Below are positions 1 through 8,072 of a stretch of 64,000 nucleotides of DNA, piece by piece. Under the pieces are notes generated by a model. It was not told the DNA's origin. It did not search any database and was given only the letters and a program-made list of their open reading frames with translations. Position 1 is the stretch's first letter. Each line of letters opens with the position of its first letter. The position numbers were made by a program, and so were the translations under genes. The stretch lies in contig DAOUMV010000013.1 of NCBI GenBank assembly GCA_034408935.1, positions 287,041 to 351,040 of the forward strand, written 5' to 3'. Source of the stretch: DAOUMF01 sp034408935. Lineage in GTDB: Bacteria > Chloroflexota > Dehalococcoidia > SM23-28-2 > RBG-16-64-32.

Positions 1-1
1 C

Positions 2-385
2 GATCCAGGGGCGGTACACAGCCGTTCCTATGACCTGGTGTGCAACGGCTGGGAACTGGGCGGCGGTAGCATTCGTATACACCGGCGGGAGATGCAGGAG
101 CAGGTGTTCCGCATACTGGGGATCGAGCCGGAGGAGGCCAAGCGCCGGTTCGGGCACATGCTGGAGGCGTTCGAGTACGGGGCACCGCCTCATGGCGGCT
201 TCGCCACCGGGATCGACCGCACGGTGGCACTCCTGGCCCAGCAGGACGACATCCGCGAGGTGATAGCCTTCCCCAAGACCAAGAGCGCCACGGACCCGCT
301 GACCGGAGCCCCGGGAGAGGCGACGGCGGAGCAGCTAGCGGAGCTGCACATCAGGGCAACGGACACGGAGGGAACCACGTCTTAG
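2..385 (+). CDS. aspS: Aspartyl-tRNA synthetase, C-terminal end (partial)
   Basis: The C-terminal 127 residues of a bacterial aspartyl-tRNA synthetase, open at the left edge of the window. The enzyme charges tRNA-Asp (or tRNA-Asp/Asn in the non-discriminating form) in the cytoplasm. Visible class II motif 3 features are GGGSIRIHRREMQ and the glycine-rich ATP-binding stretch GGFATGIDR, preceded by the YDLVCNGWELGGG segment and followed by the DPLTGAP tail typical of the bacterial enzyme. The catalytic core and anticodon-binding OB domain lie outside the window, so the discriminating or non-discriminating type cannot be judged. A promoter-like element follows the stop, so the downstream transporter is probably a separate transcript. 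Confidence 0.95.
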   Translation, partial: DPGAVHSRSYDLVCNGWELGGGSIRIHRREMQEQVFRILGIEPEEAKRRFGHMLEAFEYGAPPHGGFATGIDRTVALLAQQDDIREVIAFPKTKSATDPLTGAPGEATAEQLAELHIRATDTEGTTS

Positions 386-402
386 CCTGCGAGCGGCCGT
401 CG

Positions 403-431
403 TTGAAGCTGGATGGGGCAGTTGGTATGAT
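403..431 (+). promoter_or_regulatory. Promoter of the ABC importer operon
   Basis: A sigma-70-type promoter: -35 TTGAAG at 403-408, a 17-base spacer, and -10 TATGAT at 426-431 with an upstream TG (extended -10). It lies about 60 bases before the binding-protein start. Confidence 0.55.
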
Positions 432-491
432 GAGTGGACAGTTAAGCAGATAAGCGACCGGCAGGCGTACCCCGATCAAGGCAGGCCACGT

Positions 492-2171
492 ATGGAAACC
501 CGCAGGCTGATCCTCGTTCTGGGCGGCATAGCCGTCGTTCTCGTGCTGGTTCTCGGCGGCCTGTCGCTGGCGGTGCTCGGAGGTGACGGCGATAACGGGA
601 GTGACGGCGCCGATCAGGAGGGCCAAGCGTCCCCCCTGCCAGAGCGGGTGCAGGGTGAGCTGCGACTGTTCGGCCCTGACCCGTTGACTCTGGACCCGGC
701 CTGCGCCTCCGACGCTGGCTCGGCCGAGTACATCGTGGAGATCTTCTCCGGCCTGGTCTCCTTCGACCGCGACCTGAACCTGATCGCCGACATCGCGCAG
801 GAGCTTCCCACCAAGGAGAAGGGCGGCATCAGTGCCGACGGGACAGTCTACACCTTCAACATCCGCAGGGGCGTCAAATTCCACGACGGCTCGCGGCAGG
901 TAACGGCGGAGGACTTCAAGTTCTCCATGGAGCGTTCGCTGGACCCGAGGACGCTGTCCACCGTGGGCACGGTCTACTTGGACGACATCGTGGGGGCGAA
1001 GGAGTTCGCCACGGGAGATGCGGATGAGGTAACCGGCATCAGGGTGGTGGACGACTACAAGCTGGAGATCACGATCGACGCTCCCAAGAGCTACTTCCTC
1101 GCCAAGCTCACCTATCCCACCGCCTACGTGGTGGACCAGAGGGAGGTGGGCGACTCTACTTGCTTCACAGGCGCGGAGTGGACACGCAGCCCCAACGGCA
1201 CGGGCCCCTTCAAGCTGGAGGAGTGGGAGCTGGGCCAGCGCATCGTCCTGACGCCCAACGATGACACCCATCTGGAGCCCAAGCCGTCGCTGGCCAAGGT
1301 GACCTACCTGCTGGCTGGCGGCTCCGCCCTGGTGATGTACGAGAACGATGAGATAGACCTCACAGGCGTAGGCATAAACGACATCGAGCGCATCCGCGAC
1401 CCCAACGAGCCACTGAACGCCGAGTTCAGCGAGAGCCCCGGCCTGGATACCTACTACATCGGCTTCAATGTCGAAGAGCCCCCCTTCGACGACGCGAAGG
1501 TGCGCCAGGCGTTCGCCATGGCGCTCGACAAGAAGGTGCTGGCGGAGGTCGTTCTCAAAGATCTAGTGCTGCCCGCCGAGGGCATCCTTCCCCCGGGAAT
1601 GCCGGGATTCAACGATGACCTGGAGGGCATCCCCTTCGACCCGGAGGGCGCACGCGAACTTCTGGACGAGGCCGGCGGTGCCGATAGCCTCGGAGATATC
1701 ACTCTCCTCTCCTCCGGGCAAGGTGCAAGCGTCGGGCCCATCATTGACGCGATCATCGCCATGTGGGAGGAGAACTTGGGCGTGCTCGTTGAGGTGAACC
1801 AGGAGCAGTTCGGGCTGTTCCTGCAGGACCTGGACGAAGGCAAGTTCCAGATGTTCGATTTGGGATGGGTCGCCGACTACGTAGACCCGCAGAACTTCCT
1901 GGACATCAAGTTCCACTCCGAGAGCGCCAACAACGAGACTAAGTACTCCAACTCGGAGGTAGACGCGCTGCTGGAGGACGCCCGCACGGAGCAGGACCAG
2001 GCCAAGCGCCTGGACTTGTACAGGCAGGCGGAGGAGATCATCGTCCAGGACTCGCCCTGGATTCCCCTCTACCATGGAAAGAGCAACGCCCTCATAAAAC
2101 CCTATGTCCAGGACTACTTCATCGCCCCATTTGTAATCCCCAATCTGCGCTACGTTAGCCTGACCCGCTAG
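492..2171 (+). CDS. ABC transporter substrate-binding protein, family 5 (peptide/solute)
   Basis: A 559-residue extracytoplasmic solute-binding protein of the SBP_bac_5 (DppA/OppA) family. Residues 5-30 form a hydrophobic signal or anchor segment. No lipobox cysteine follows it, so the protein is probably tethered by an uncleaved N-terminal helix. The family hallmarks are visible: GELRLFGPDPLTLDPA near the N-terminus, TYTFNIRRGVKFHDG, and DAKVRQAFAMALDK. The two dipeptide-type permeases follow directly, which supports an importer of peptides, nickel chelates or similar solutes; the substrate cannot be set from sequence. ATG start five bases after a weak purine-rich site. Confidence 0.9.
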   Translation: METRRLILVLGGIAVVLVLVLGGLSLAVLGGDGDNGSDGADQEGQASPLPERVQGELRLFGPDPLTLDPACASDAGSAEYIVEIFSGLVSFDRDLNLIADIAQELPTKEKGGISADGTVYTFNIRRGVKFHDGSRQVTAEDFKFSMERSLDPRTLSTVGTVYLDDIVGAKEFATGDADEVTGIRVVDDYKLEITIDAPKSYFLAKLTYPTAYVVDQREVGDSTCFTGAEWTRSPNGTGPFKLEEWELGQRIVLTPNDDTHLEPKPSLAKVTYLLAGGSALVMYENDEIDLTGVGINDIERIRDPNEPLNAEFSESPGLDTYYIGFNVEEPPFDDAKVRQAFAMALDKKVLAEVVLKDLVLPAEGILPPGMPGFNDDLEGIPFDPEGARELLDEAGGADSLGDITLLSSGQGASVGPIIDAIIAMWEENLGVLVEVNQEQFGLFLQDLDEGKFQMFDLGWVADYVDPQNFLDIKFHSESANNETKYSNSEVDALLEDARTEQDQAKRLDLYRQAEEIIVQDSPWIPLYHGKSNALIKPYVQDYFIAPFVIPNLRYVSLTR

Positions 2172-2186
2172 AGCTGGAGCGCCTTC

Positions 2187-3161
2187 ATGCAGGGGCTCGC
2201 GGCTTACATCATCCGGCGGCTGCTCTGGGCGCCCGTTATCCTTGTCGCCGTCTCTCTGGCCACCTTCGCCCTCGGCCGGTTTGGACCCATCGATCCCCTC
2301 CGACTGACCGAGAAGTACCCCGATCCTGAGCGAAGGGAGCGCATTGCCGACGAACTGGGCTACAACGACAACTTCTTCGTCCAGTACTGGCGCTACATGA
2401 AGAACTTCGTTCAGGGAGATATGGGCACCTCTCTCACCTACCGAGGGCTGCCTGTGGAGGACGTCATCTTTCCGAGGCTCTGGGTGACATTCCAGTACAA
2501 CCTCGTGGCCCTCGTCCTGGTGTTTGCCATCGGCCTGCCCGTAGGCATCTGGGCGGCTCTCCGCCAGGGAACGTGGATGGATCCCTTGTCCATGTCTGTA
2601 TCTCTCCTGTTCGCTTCCATTCCAGTGCTGGTCATCATACCCATATTCCAGTGGCTGTTCGTTCTCTGGCTGGGCTGGCTGCCCTCTGGCGGTTGGGAAG
2701 TGCGCGAGATATTCGGCGTCGAGATAGGGTTGCTGAACGAGCGGGCGATACTTCCCTTGATGGTGCTTGTCCTCCCCGGCGTCGCAGGCGTCGCTCGCTA
2801 CATGCGCGCGCAGGTCCTTGAGGTGCTTGACCAGGACTTCGTACGTACGGCGCGGGCCAAGGGCCTGCAGGAGTTCACTGTGGTTAGCCGTCACATCGCC
2901 CGCAACGCCTTGCTGCCGCTGGCCACCATTCTCGGCTTCGCCCTGGTGGGCCTGCTCGGCGGCTCCATCTTCCTGGAGACCTTGCTGGGCATCCCCGGCA
3001 TCGGCTCCTACATCTTCGAAGCGGCGCGCGGCGGCGACTACGATAGCGTCATGGCGATCGTGATCATCACATCCGCCGCGTTCATCGTGGCGAACCTCGT
3101 TGTCGACATAACATACGCCTTCATCGACCCCCGCATTCGCCTGGGTCGGGGGGTGGAATAG
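2187..3161 (+). CDS. ABC transporter permease, DppB type
   Basis: A 324-residue inner-membrane permease of the BPD_transp_1 family, DppB subgroup. It starts with the typical IIRRLLWAPVILVAVSLATF first membrane helix and carries the long extracytoplasmic loop before the permease core. The cytoplasmic EAA loop (QDFVRTARAKGLQEFTVV) that docks on an ATPase is intact. Only 15 bases separate it from the binding-protein gene, and the second permease begins two bases after its stop, so the three genes form one operon. Confidence 0.92.
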   Translation: MQGLAAYIIRRLLWAPVILVAVSLATFALGRFGPIDPLRLTEKYPDPERRERIADELGYNDNFFVQYWRYMKNFVQGDMGTSLTYRGLPVEDVIFPRLWVTFQYNLVALVLVFAIGLPVGIWAALRQGTWMDPLSMSVSLLFASIPVLVIIPIFQWLFVLWLGWLPSGGWEVREIFGVEIGLLNERAILPLMVLVLPGVAGVARYMRAQVLEVLDQDFVRTARAKGLQEFTVVSRHIARNALLPLATILGFALVGLLGGSIFLETLLGIPGIGSYIFEAARGGDYDSVMAIVIITSAAFIVANLVVDITYAFIDPRIRLGRGVE

Positions 3162-3163
3162 TA

Positions 3164-4132
3164 GTGACCCACTTCGAGGCGATAGACGGCGTGCTGGACG
3201 TTGACGAGGCTGCCCCTCAACAGTCCTTCCTGCTGTTGCGTCGGCTGGCTCGGAAACGCATTGCCATGGTGGCGCTCGTGGTTATCGCCATAATCTACCT
3301 CGCCGGCATCACCGCGCCTGTGGCCGCTCCGTACGGCTTCAGGGAAACCGATTTCGGGAACACGTTCGCCGGGCCCTCCCTCGAGCACCCATTCGGGACC
3401 GACCGTCTGGGCCGGGACATGCTCTCGCGAGCGATGTGGGCTTCCCAGACCACCGTGATCGTCTCAGCCGCAGCCATCCTTACGGGCGGGCTGGCCATTG
3501 GAGTGACGCTGGGCCTGCTGGCAGGCTATGTCGGCGGTCGCGTCGATAACCTGATAATGCGCGTGGCCGACGCCTTCTTCGGCGTCCCGGACATCCTACT
3601 GCTCCTGCTCATAACCGCCACGGCGCGCGAGCGCGTGGACAGATTCTTCGCCAACTTCGACGACTGGCCTGTGCTAGGCGGCCTCAACGAGGCCGGCTTG
3701 CCGGATTACTTCCTCATCTTCGGGGCGCTCGCTCTGTTCGGCTGGGTGGGAATGGCCCGTATCATTCGCTCCCAGGTACTCTCGTTGCGAGAGTCGGACT
3801 ATGTCATGTCCGCGCGGGCCGCCGGCGCGCGCACCCCGCGCATCCTTTTCCGGCATCTCCTGCCCAACGTGAGCAACATCGTCATCGTTGCGCTCACGTT
3901 CTCCCTTGGCGCTGTCGCCGGGACGGAGATCGCCCTCACCTGGCTCGGCATCGGCATCCAGCCGCCGCACCCCAGCTTCGGCGTGCTGATCTTCGACGCG
4001 TCTGGCCTGACGACACTTCGCGCGCACCCCTATCTGATGCTCGTTCCCGCCGTGGTCGTCGGCGCGCTTCTGTTCTCCTTCAATCTCCTCGGCGACGCCC
4101 TCAACGACGTGTTGAGCCCACGGCGGCGGTAA
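3164..4132 (+). CDS. ABC transporter permease, DppC type
   Basis: A 322-residue partner permease of the DppC subgroup (N-terminal OppC_N region, then BPD_transp_1). Hallmarks are FGTDRLGRDMLSRAMWASQ and the EAA loop SDYVMSARAAGARTPRILF. The GTG start directly follows the DppB stop. DppB and DppC form the heterodimeric channel, which normally needs two ATPases (DppD and DppF). Neither is present nearby, so ATPases must be supplied from elsewhere in the genome. Confidence 0.92.
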   Translation: MTHFEAIDGVLDVDEAAPQQSFLLLRRLARKRIAMVALVVIAIIYLAGITAPVAAPYGFRETDFGNTFAGPSLEHPFGTDRLGRDMLSRAMWASQTTVIVSAAAILTGGLAIGVTLGLLAGYVGGRVDNLIMRVADAFFGVPDILLLLLITATARERVDRFFANFDDWPVLGGLNEAGLPDYFLIFGALALFGWVGMARIIRSQVLSLRESDYVMSARAAGARTPRILFRHLLPNVSNIVIVALTFSLGAVAGTEIALTWLGIGIQPPHPSFGVLIFDASGLTTLRAHPYLMLVPAVVVGALLFSFNLLGDALNDVLSPRRR

Positions 4133-4137
4133 CGCCC

Positions 4138-4632
4138 ATGGAAGGCAGGATCGACGCCGCGACCACGGAGCTCATCGCTCGGTTGTGGGAGGAGCACTGG
4201 GGCCTGCCCATCATTACGGCCGACCGGGAGTACATGCCACCGGACGTGGAGGGCTTGGTCTACCGTGCCCAAGACGGGCGGACCCTTGGGCTCGTCACCT
4301 GGGCCGTGGACGGCCAGCGCGCCGAGATCGTTTCCCTGAACGCGCTGGAGACGGGCCGACGGATCGGCTCGCGGCTGATGGACGCGGCGGAGGAGGAGCT
4401 GCGGCGGCGGGGCGTGAGGACCGCGCACCTTGTCACTACAAACGACAACCCGAGGGGGCTCTCGTTCTACGTGCGCCGGGGTTACCGGCTCGTGCGCCTC
4501 CATCTGGACGCGATGGACCAAGTGCGACGGACGAAGCCGCAGGTGCCGACGACCGGGAACGACGGCATCCCGCTGCGGGACATGTGGGGCCTGGAGAAGC
4601 CGCTGTCGATAGCCCCACCGCCCAAGCGGTAG
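4138..4632 (+). CDS. GNAT-family N-acetyltransferase
   Basis: A 164-residue GNAT acyltransferase. Motif A (GRRIGSRLMDAAEEELRRRG) provides the acetyl-CoA pyrophosphate loop and is followed by the usual NDNPRGLSFYVRRGY segment. The substrate is unknown; small amines or protein N-termini are possible. It begins five bases after the DppC stop and is therefore probably co-transcribed, which may be incidental. A basic, proline-containing C-terminal tail follows the domain. Confidence 0.85.
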   Translation: MEGRIDAATTELIARLWEEHWGLPIITADREYMPPDVEGLVYRAQDGRTLGLVTWAVDGQRAEIVSLNALETGRRIGSRLMDAAEEELRRRGVRTAHLVTTNDNPRGLSFYVRRGYRLVRLHLDAMDQVRRTKPQVPTTGNDGIPLRDMWGLEKPLSIAPPPKR

Positions 4633-4709
4633 GCAGATCGAGCTGCAGATAATGTCTTCGGGCCGCCCTTCCTTGAGGGACTCGGGCATTAGACTTCCTC
4701 AGCCTCACA

Positions 4710-4738
4710 TAGACTACTTCCGCCTTATGTGGTACAAT
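4710..4738 (+). promoter_or_regulatory. Promoter of the repeat-protein/metzincin pair
   Basis: -35-like TAGACT at 4710-4715, a 17-base spacer, and -10 TACAAT at 4733-4738 preceded by TGG (extended -10). Transcription would start near 4745, about 50 bases before the tandemly repeated ribosome-binding region. Confidence 0.5.
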
Positions 4739-4763
4739 CGTTGCGCTGGAGGACCAGATCAAC

Positions 4764-4799
4764 GGGAGGACTCCAACCAAAGGGAGGACTCCAATCAAA
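4764..4799 (+). repeat. Tandem 18-base repeat carrying a duplicated ribosome-binding site
   Basis: Two adjacent 18-base copies (4764-4781 and 4782-4799) that differ at one base. Each contains GGGAGG, so the Shine-Dalgarno is duplicated immediately ahead of the signal-peptide coding region. In the second copy GGGAGG stands six bases before an in-frame ATC at 4794. Confidence 0.8.
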
Positions 4800-4829
4800 C
4801 GAGCAGCGGTAGGTCTCATCGCCCTGGCG

Positions 4830-5660
4830 GTGGCCGCGGCGGCGATCGCCGGGAGCGGCTACGCTCTGACAGGGCTGGACGGCGATCCGGCAAGGGGGGA
4901 ACTTGAGCCGCCTCCGGAGCCTACCCAAACCGCGGGCCCATCTCTCCCCCCGGCGCCTCCGCCTCCTACTCCTCCCTATACCTGCATATACAAGGTTGTC
5001 GACGGCGAGGCCGTCTGCGAGCCCTTGCGGGGCAGGGATCCTTACGAGGAGGAGTTGTTCGAGGCTTGCCCGCCCATCCAATTCCAGGGCCGCGCCGCCT
5101 GCCTTCCCCCTGGCGCAAGCCTTCATTCTGTTATCGGTGAGGGGGTCCCCGGCACGGTAGGCGACCCGCTGCACCCCAAGGACTACACCTACATCAAGCA
5201 GGGTAGCTCCATCGTTAAGTGGGCCGACAAACTCCTGGAGTATACTGTGCTCCCTCAGGATGAGCCCGACTTCAGAGCCTTGAGGGAGCTGTTTCTACCG
5301 GGGGGCGCCGCACCTCCTCCCCCTCCCTATCCGTACAACTGCAGATACGTCGTCGTGGGCGAGGCGGCTGAGTGCCTGCCCCTGGATAGCGCTCTCATGG
5401 AGGGTTGCGTTCCGATTAGTTTCCAGGACCGCTCGGCCTGTCTTCCCCCCGGGATAGAGGGTGACATAGAGTATACGGTTTCTGATAATCCTACCACATA
5501 TACCTACACCTCTTCCGTTATCAGGCGGGGTAACTCTGTCATTAAGTACTACGACGAACCGGTCACGGACACACTTGACACCCTTCTGGAGTACACTGTC
5601 GCCCCTGAAGATGAGGCTGACTTCAGAGGCTTGAAGGAACTGTTCTTACCGGGACAGTAA
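4830..5660 (+). CDS. Secreted Cys-rich protein with two internal repeats, function unknown
   Basis: I do not recognise this family. From the GTG at 4830 it is 276 residues. The frame is open upstream, and the 12 preceding codons read IKRAAVGLIALA, so the full signal peptide probably begins at an ATC or other non-standard start near 4794. A Pro/Thr linker (about residues 27-50) leads into two homologous modules, about residues 48-158 and 165-276. Both share PPY, four cysteines (52, 63, 80, 91 and 171, 182, 193, 204), CLPPG, an LLEYTV.P.DE.DFR segment and an ELFLPG end. The protein is exported and probably disulfide-bonded. Its stop is nine bases before the metzincin gene, with which it forms a pair; an inhibitor, chaperone or surface partner are all possible. 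Base composition is lower in GC than in flanking genes. Confidence 0.7.
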   Translation: MAAAAIAGSGYALTGLDGDPARGELEPPPEPTQTAGPSLPPAPPPPTPPYTCIYKVVDGEAVCEPLRGRDPYEEELFEACPPIQFQGRAACLPPGASLHSVIGEGVPGTVGDPLHPKDYTYIKQGSSIVKWADKLLEYTVLPQDEPDFRALRELFLPGGAAPPPPPYPYNCRYVVVGEAAECLPLDSALMEGCVPISFQDRSACLPPGIEGDIEYTVSDNPTTYTYTSSVIRRGNSVIKYYDEPVTDTLDTLLEYTVAPEDEADFRGLKELFLPGQ

Positions 5661-5669
5661 CGGAGGCTT

Positions 5670-6680
5670 ATGTCTCGGTTCCCCGACCCGATTACAATCC
5701 TCACGAGGGGTGTCCTGCTCGGCCTGGTGGCCGCGGCGCTATTCCTGGTTGGGTCTTCCAGCACTACTGAGGCTAACCACATTACCCACCTGGCCCACAG
5801 ATACAACCTTGGCCTTGGACTACCCCCGACTGATTCCTCTTATACGGCGGCGATGAAAAAGTGGACGCTGGAGCACCAGTCGGCAAACTTCGCCATCGAT
5901 GGCAATTTTTCGGCCGATGCGCGCACGAAATTCAGGCAGGCCGTGGCGGCCTGGAATCCCTCCTTTCGCGTCGTTGGCCAGAATCCCCTTGTCGAAAATA
6001 CACCCTGGAAGGTGGCCTTCCGCCCCGCCAACTTGGAGGGCTACCCGACAAATCCATGCGGGCAAGGGCCACATGGCTGCGTTACCGTGGATTGGAGCGA
6101 CCAGCGGGGCGGACACTATATCGGCCGTGCCCACATCTGGTTTTATATGAATTACAACTGGACACTAACGGGGTACCGGGCGGTGGCGGCCCATGAGCTG
6201 GGCCACGTCTTCGGCCTCGACGAGCGGTATATAGACGACGGAAGTGACACTCTCTACACCTGTGGCCCCGAGTACTCGGTCATGGACACCGCTTGGAGCG
6301 ACGGGAAGTGTGACACAGTAAACCCAACCTCCACAGACAAGTCGCGTGCCTATAACTTCTACACCATTCGCCCCGCCTCCGAAGCATTCATGATACCTGA
6401 TAGCCCTGGGATCTTTGAATACTTCTTTAAGGATCGCAACTACGCGGAGTCCAACTATCAAGCGGAACTCTATCGCTGGAACGGCTCCGGTTGGGTGTGG
6501 AAGGGCGAGAAGAACGACGCGGTGTACAGCATAGCCCCCTGTGACGATCATCAACCTTGTTGGAAGAGTGATCTCTTTGGCGTGCCCTCATCGGGTTTGT
6601 ATAAGATCTGCATCACTCCCCACAACGGCGTGAACGGCCCGCGCCCAGAGACTTGCACAAGCCCGGTCGAGAGCGACTAG
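5670..6680 (+). CDS. Secreted metzincin-type zinc metalloprotease
   Basis: A 336-residue exported protease. Residues 8-35 form a signal peptide. The catalytic motif is HELGHVFGLDE (H175, E176, H179, third position E185), followed by the Met-turn YSVMD (M205), which places it in the metzincin clan near matrixin/snapalysin. The third zinc ligand position is Glu, where matrixins have His and snapalysins Asp; this needs checking. Flanking Cys residues (130, 137, 198, 213) suggest disulfides. About 110 residues after the catalytic domain form a C-terminal region with four more Cys. The start has GGAGG three bases upstream. It is paired with the preceding repeat protein. Confidence 0.8.
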   Translation: MSRFPDPITILTRGVLLGLVAAALFLVGSSSTTEANHITHLAHRYNLGLGLPPTDSSYTAAMKKWTLEHQSANFAIDGNFSADARTKFRQAVAAWNPSFRVVGQNPLVENTPWKVAFRPANLEGYPTNPCGQGPHGCVTVDWSDQRGGHYIGRAHIWFYMNYNWTLTGYRAVAAHELGHVFGLDERYIDDGSDTLYTCGPEYSVMDTAWSDGKCDTVNPTSTDKSRAYNFYTIRPASEAFMIPDSPGIFEYFFKDRNYAESNYQAELYRWNGSGWVWKGEKNDAVYSIAPCDDHQPCWKSDLFGVPSSGLYKICITPHNGVNGPRPETCTSPVESD

Positions 6681-6721
6681 CCCTCCAGCGCCCCCTTTCC
6701 TTCCGCTCTCTATAAACCCCC

Positions 6722-6737
6722 TGCTATAATCCAAAGC
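6722..6737 (+). promoter_or_regulatory. Extended -10 promoter giving a leaderless tig transcript
   Basis: TGC followed by a perfect TATAAT at 6725-6730. The GTG start of tig lies seven bases after the box, where transcription is expected to begin, and no Shine-Dalgarno can fit. The -35 region is weak (TTCCGC at 6701-6706). Confidence 0.65.
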
Positions 6738-8072
6738 GTGAGGGTTTCCGCCGAACGCATCCCCGATAGCCAGGTCGTCCTCCAGGTCGAGATCGAACCT
6801 GACCAGATGGAGCGCTCCCTGGAACGGGCCTACCGCCGCCTGGCGCAGCGCGCGGAGATCCCCGGCTTTCGCAAGGGCAAGGTCCCTCGCCACATGCTGG
6901 AGCGCCACCTGGGCCGGGAGCGACTGGTGCACGAGGCGCTGGATATGCTCATCCCCGAAGCCTACAACCAGGCCCTGGACGAGCAGCAGATCGAGGCGAT
7001 CGACCAGCCGCGGCTGGACATCGTTCAGGAGGAGCCGCTGATCTTCAAGGCCACGGTGCCCGTCCGGCCCACGGTGCGGCTGGGCGACTACGCCAGCCTG
7101 CGGGTGGAGCGTCCCGCCGTCGCCGCAGCCCCGGACGAGGTCGACGCGGCGGTGGAGGAGCTGCGCCACCGCTACGCCCTGCACGAGCCGGTGGACCGCC
7201 CCGTGCGGAAAGGCGACGTGGTGCGGGCAGACGTGCGGGGCGAGATCGACGGTCGGGAGGTGTTCGCCGACGACGACTACGAGTTCACCCTGCGCGACGG
7301 CGCGACCATCCTCCTGCCCGGCTTCGCCGAAGGCGTTATCGGGGCCGAGAAGGGCGTGCGCAAAGAGGTGCAGGTGACCACACCACCCGGCTCGCAGCCC
7401 CTCTCCGACAAGACCGGGACGTTCACCGTCATCGTCAAGGAGATCAAGGAAGAGCGCCTGCCGGAGCTGAACGATGAGTTCGCCCGCGAGGTGGGGGAAG
7501 GCTTTGCCAGCGTCCAGGCGCTGCGCCAGCACCTCGAGGCCCAGATCCGGGAGCGTCGAGGGGTGGAGGCCGAGGAGCAGTATCACGAGGAGGCCGTGAC
7601 GGCGCTGCTGGAGCGGGCCGAGGAGGTGGAGTTCCCGCCGGTGCTCGTGGAACGCGAGATCGATCGCCTACTGAGGAACGAGGCGCGAACATCGGGCATG
7701 GATGTGGACCGCTACATGGAGCAGATACGGAAGCCGGTGCAGGAGGTCAGGGAGACGCTGCGCGAAACCGCAGGGGAGCGCGTGCGCCGCTCGCTGGCGC
7801 TCACAGCCCTGGCCGAGGCCGAGCAGATGAAGGTCGAGCCCGCCGACGTGGACGCCGAGATCGAACGTATCGTTGGCTCCGCGGGGGCACAGGCGGGGCA
7901 GATGCGCCAGCTCTTCAAGAGCCCGGGCGGCCGCGAGGCCATCGAGCGGTCCCTGCTGACGAGCAAGACCCTGGACCGTCTTATCGAGATAGTGTCCGGC
8001 CCTCAGCCGGAGAAAGAGGCCGCCGGGGCCAAGAAACGGAAGACAGAAGCGGCAGAGGAGGAGCAGAGTTGA
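6738..8072 (+). CDS. tig: Trigger factor, ribosome-associated chaperone and prolyl isomerase
   Basis: A 444-residue trigger factor of normal length. The N-terminal ribosome-binding domain carries the signature GFRKGKVPRHMLE (about residues 45-57). The FKBP-like prolyl isomerase domain follows at about 160-245, then a helical C-terminal chaperone domain. It binds nascent chains at the ribosome exit. The GTG start at 6738 matches the family N-terminus and sits directly behind a -10 box. Its last codon overlaps clpP, the tig-clpP-clpX order common in bacteria, which couples folding of new proteins with degradation of failures. The last 30 residues are a charged Lys/Glu tail. Confidence 0.95.
   Translation: MRVSAERIPDSQVVLQVEIEPDQMERSLERAYRRLAQRAEIPGFRKGKVPRHMLERHLGRERLVHEALDMLIPEAYNQALDEQQIEAIDQPRLDIVQEEPLIFKATVPVRPTVRLGDYASLRVERPAVAAAPDEVDAAVEELRHRYALHEPVDRPVRKGDVVRADVRGEIDGREVFADDDYEFTLRDGATILLPGFAEGVIGAEKGVRKEVQVTTPPGSQPLSDKTGTFTVIVKEIKEERLPELNDEFAREVGEGFASVQALRQHLEAQIRERRGVEAEEQYHEEAVTALLERAEEVEFPPVLVEREIDRLLRNEARTSGMDVDRYMEQIRKPVQEVRETLRETAGERVRRSLALTALAEAEQMKVEPADVDAEIERIVGSAGAQAGQMRQLFKSPGGREAIERSLLTSKTLDRLIEIVSGPQPEKEAAGAKKRKTEAAEEEQS

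Noticed and set aside
351..1271. A long open frame on the minus strand opposite the ABC binding protein
   Set aside because: It mirrors the codon pattern of the real gene, has no conserved domain features and no ribosome-binding site.
1563..2894. A 443-codon minus-strand frame across the importer genes
   Set aside because: It crosses two confident genes on the other strand and has no recognisable domain.
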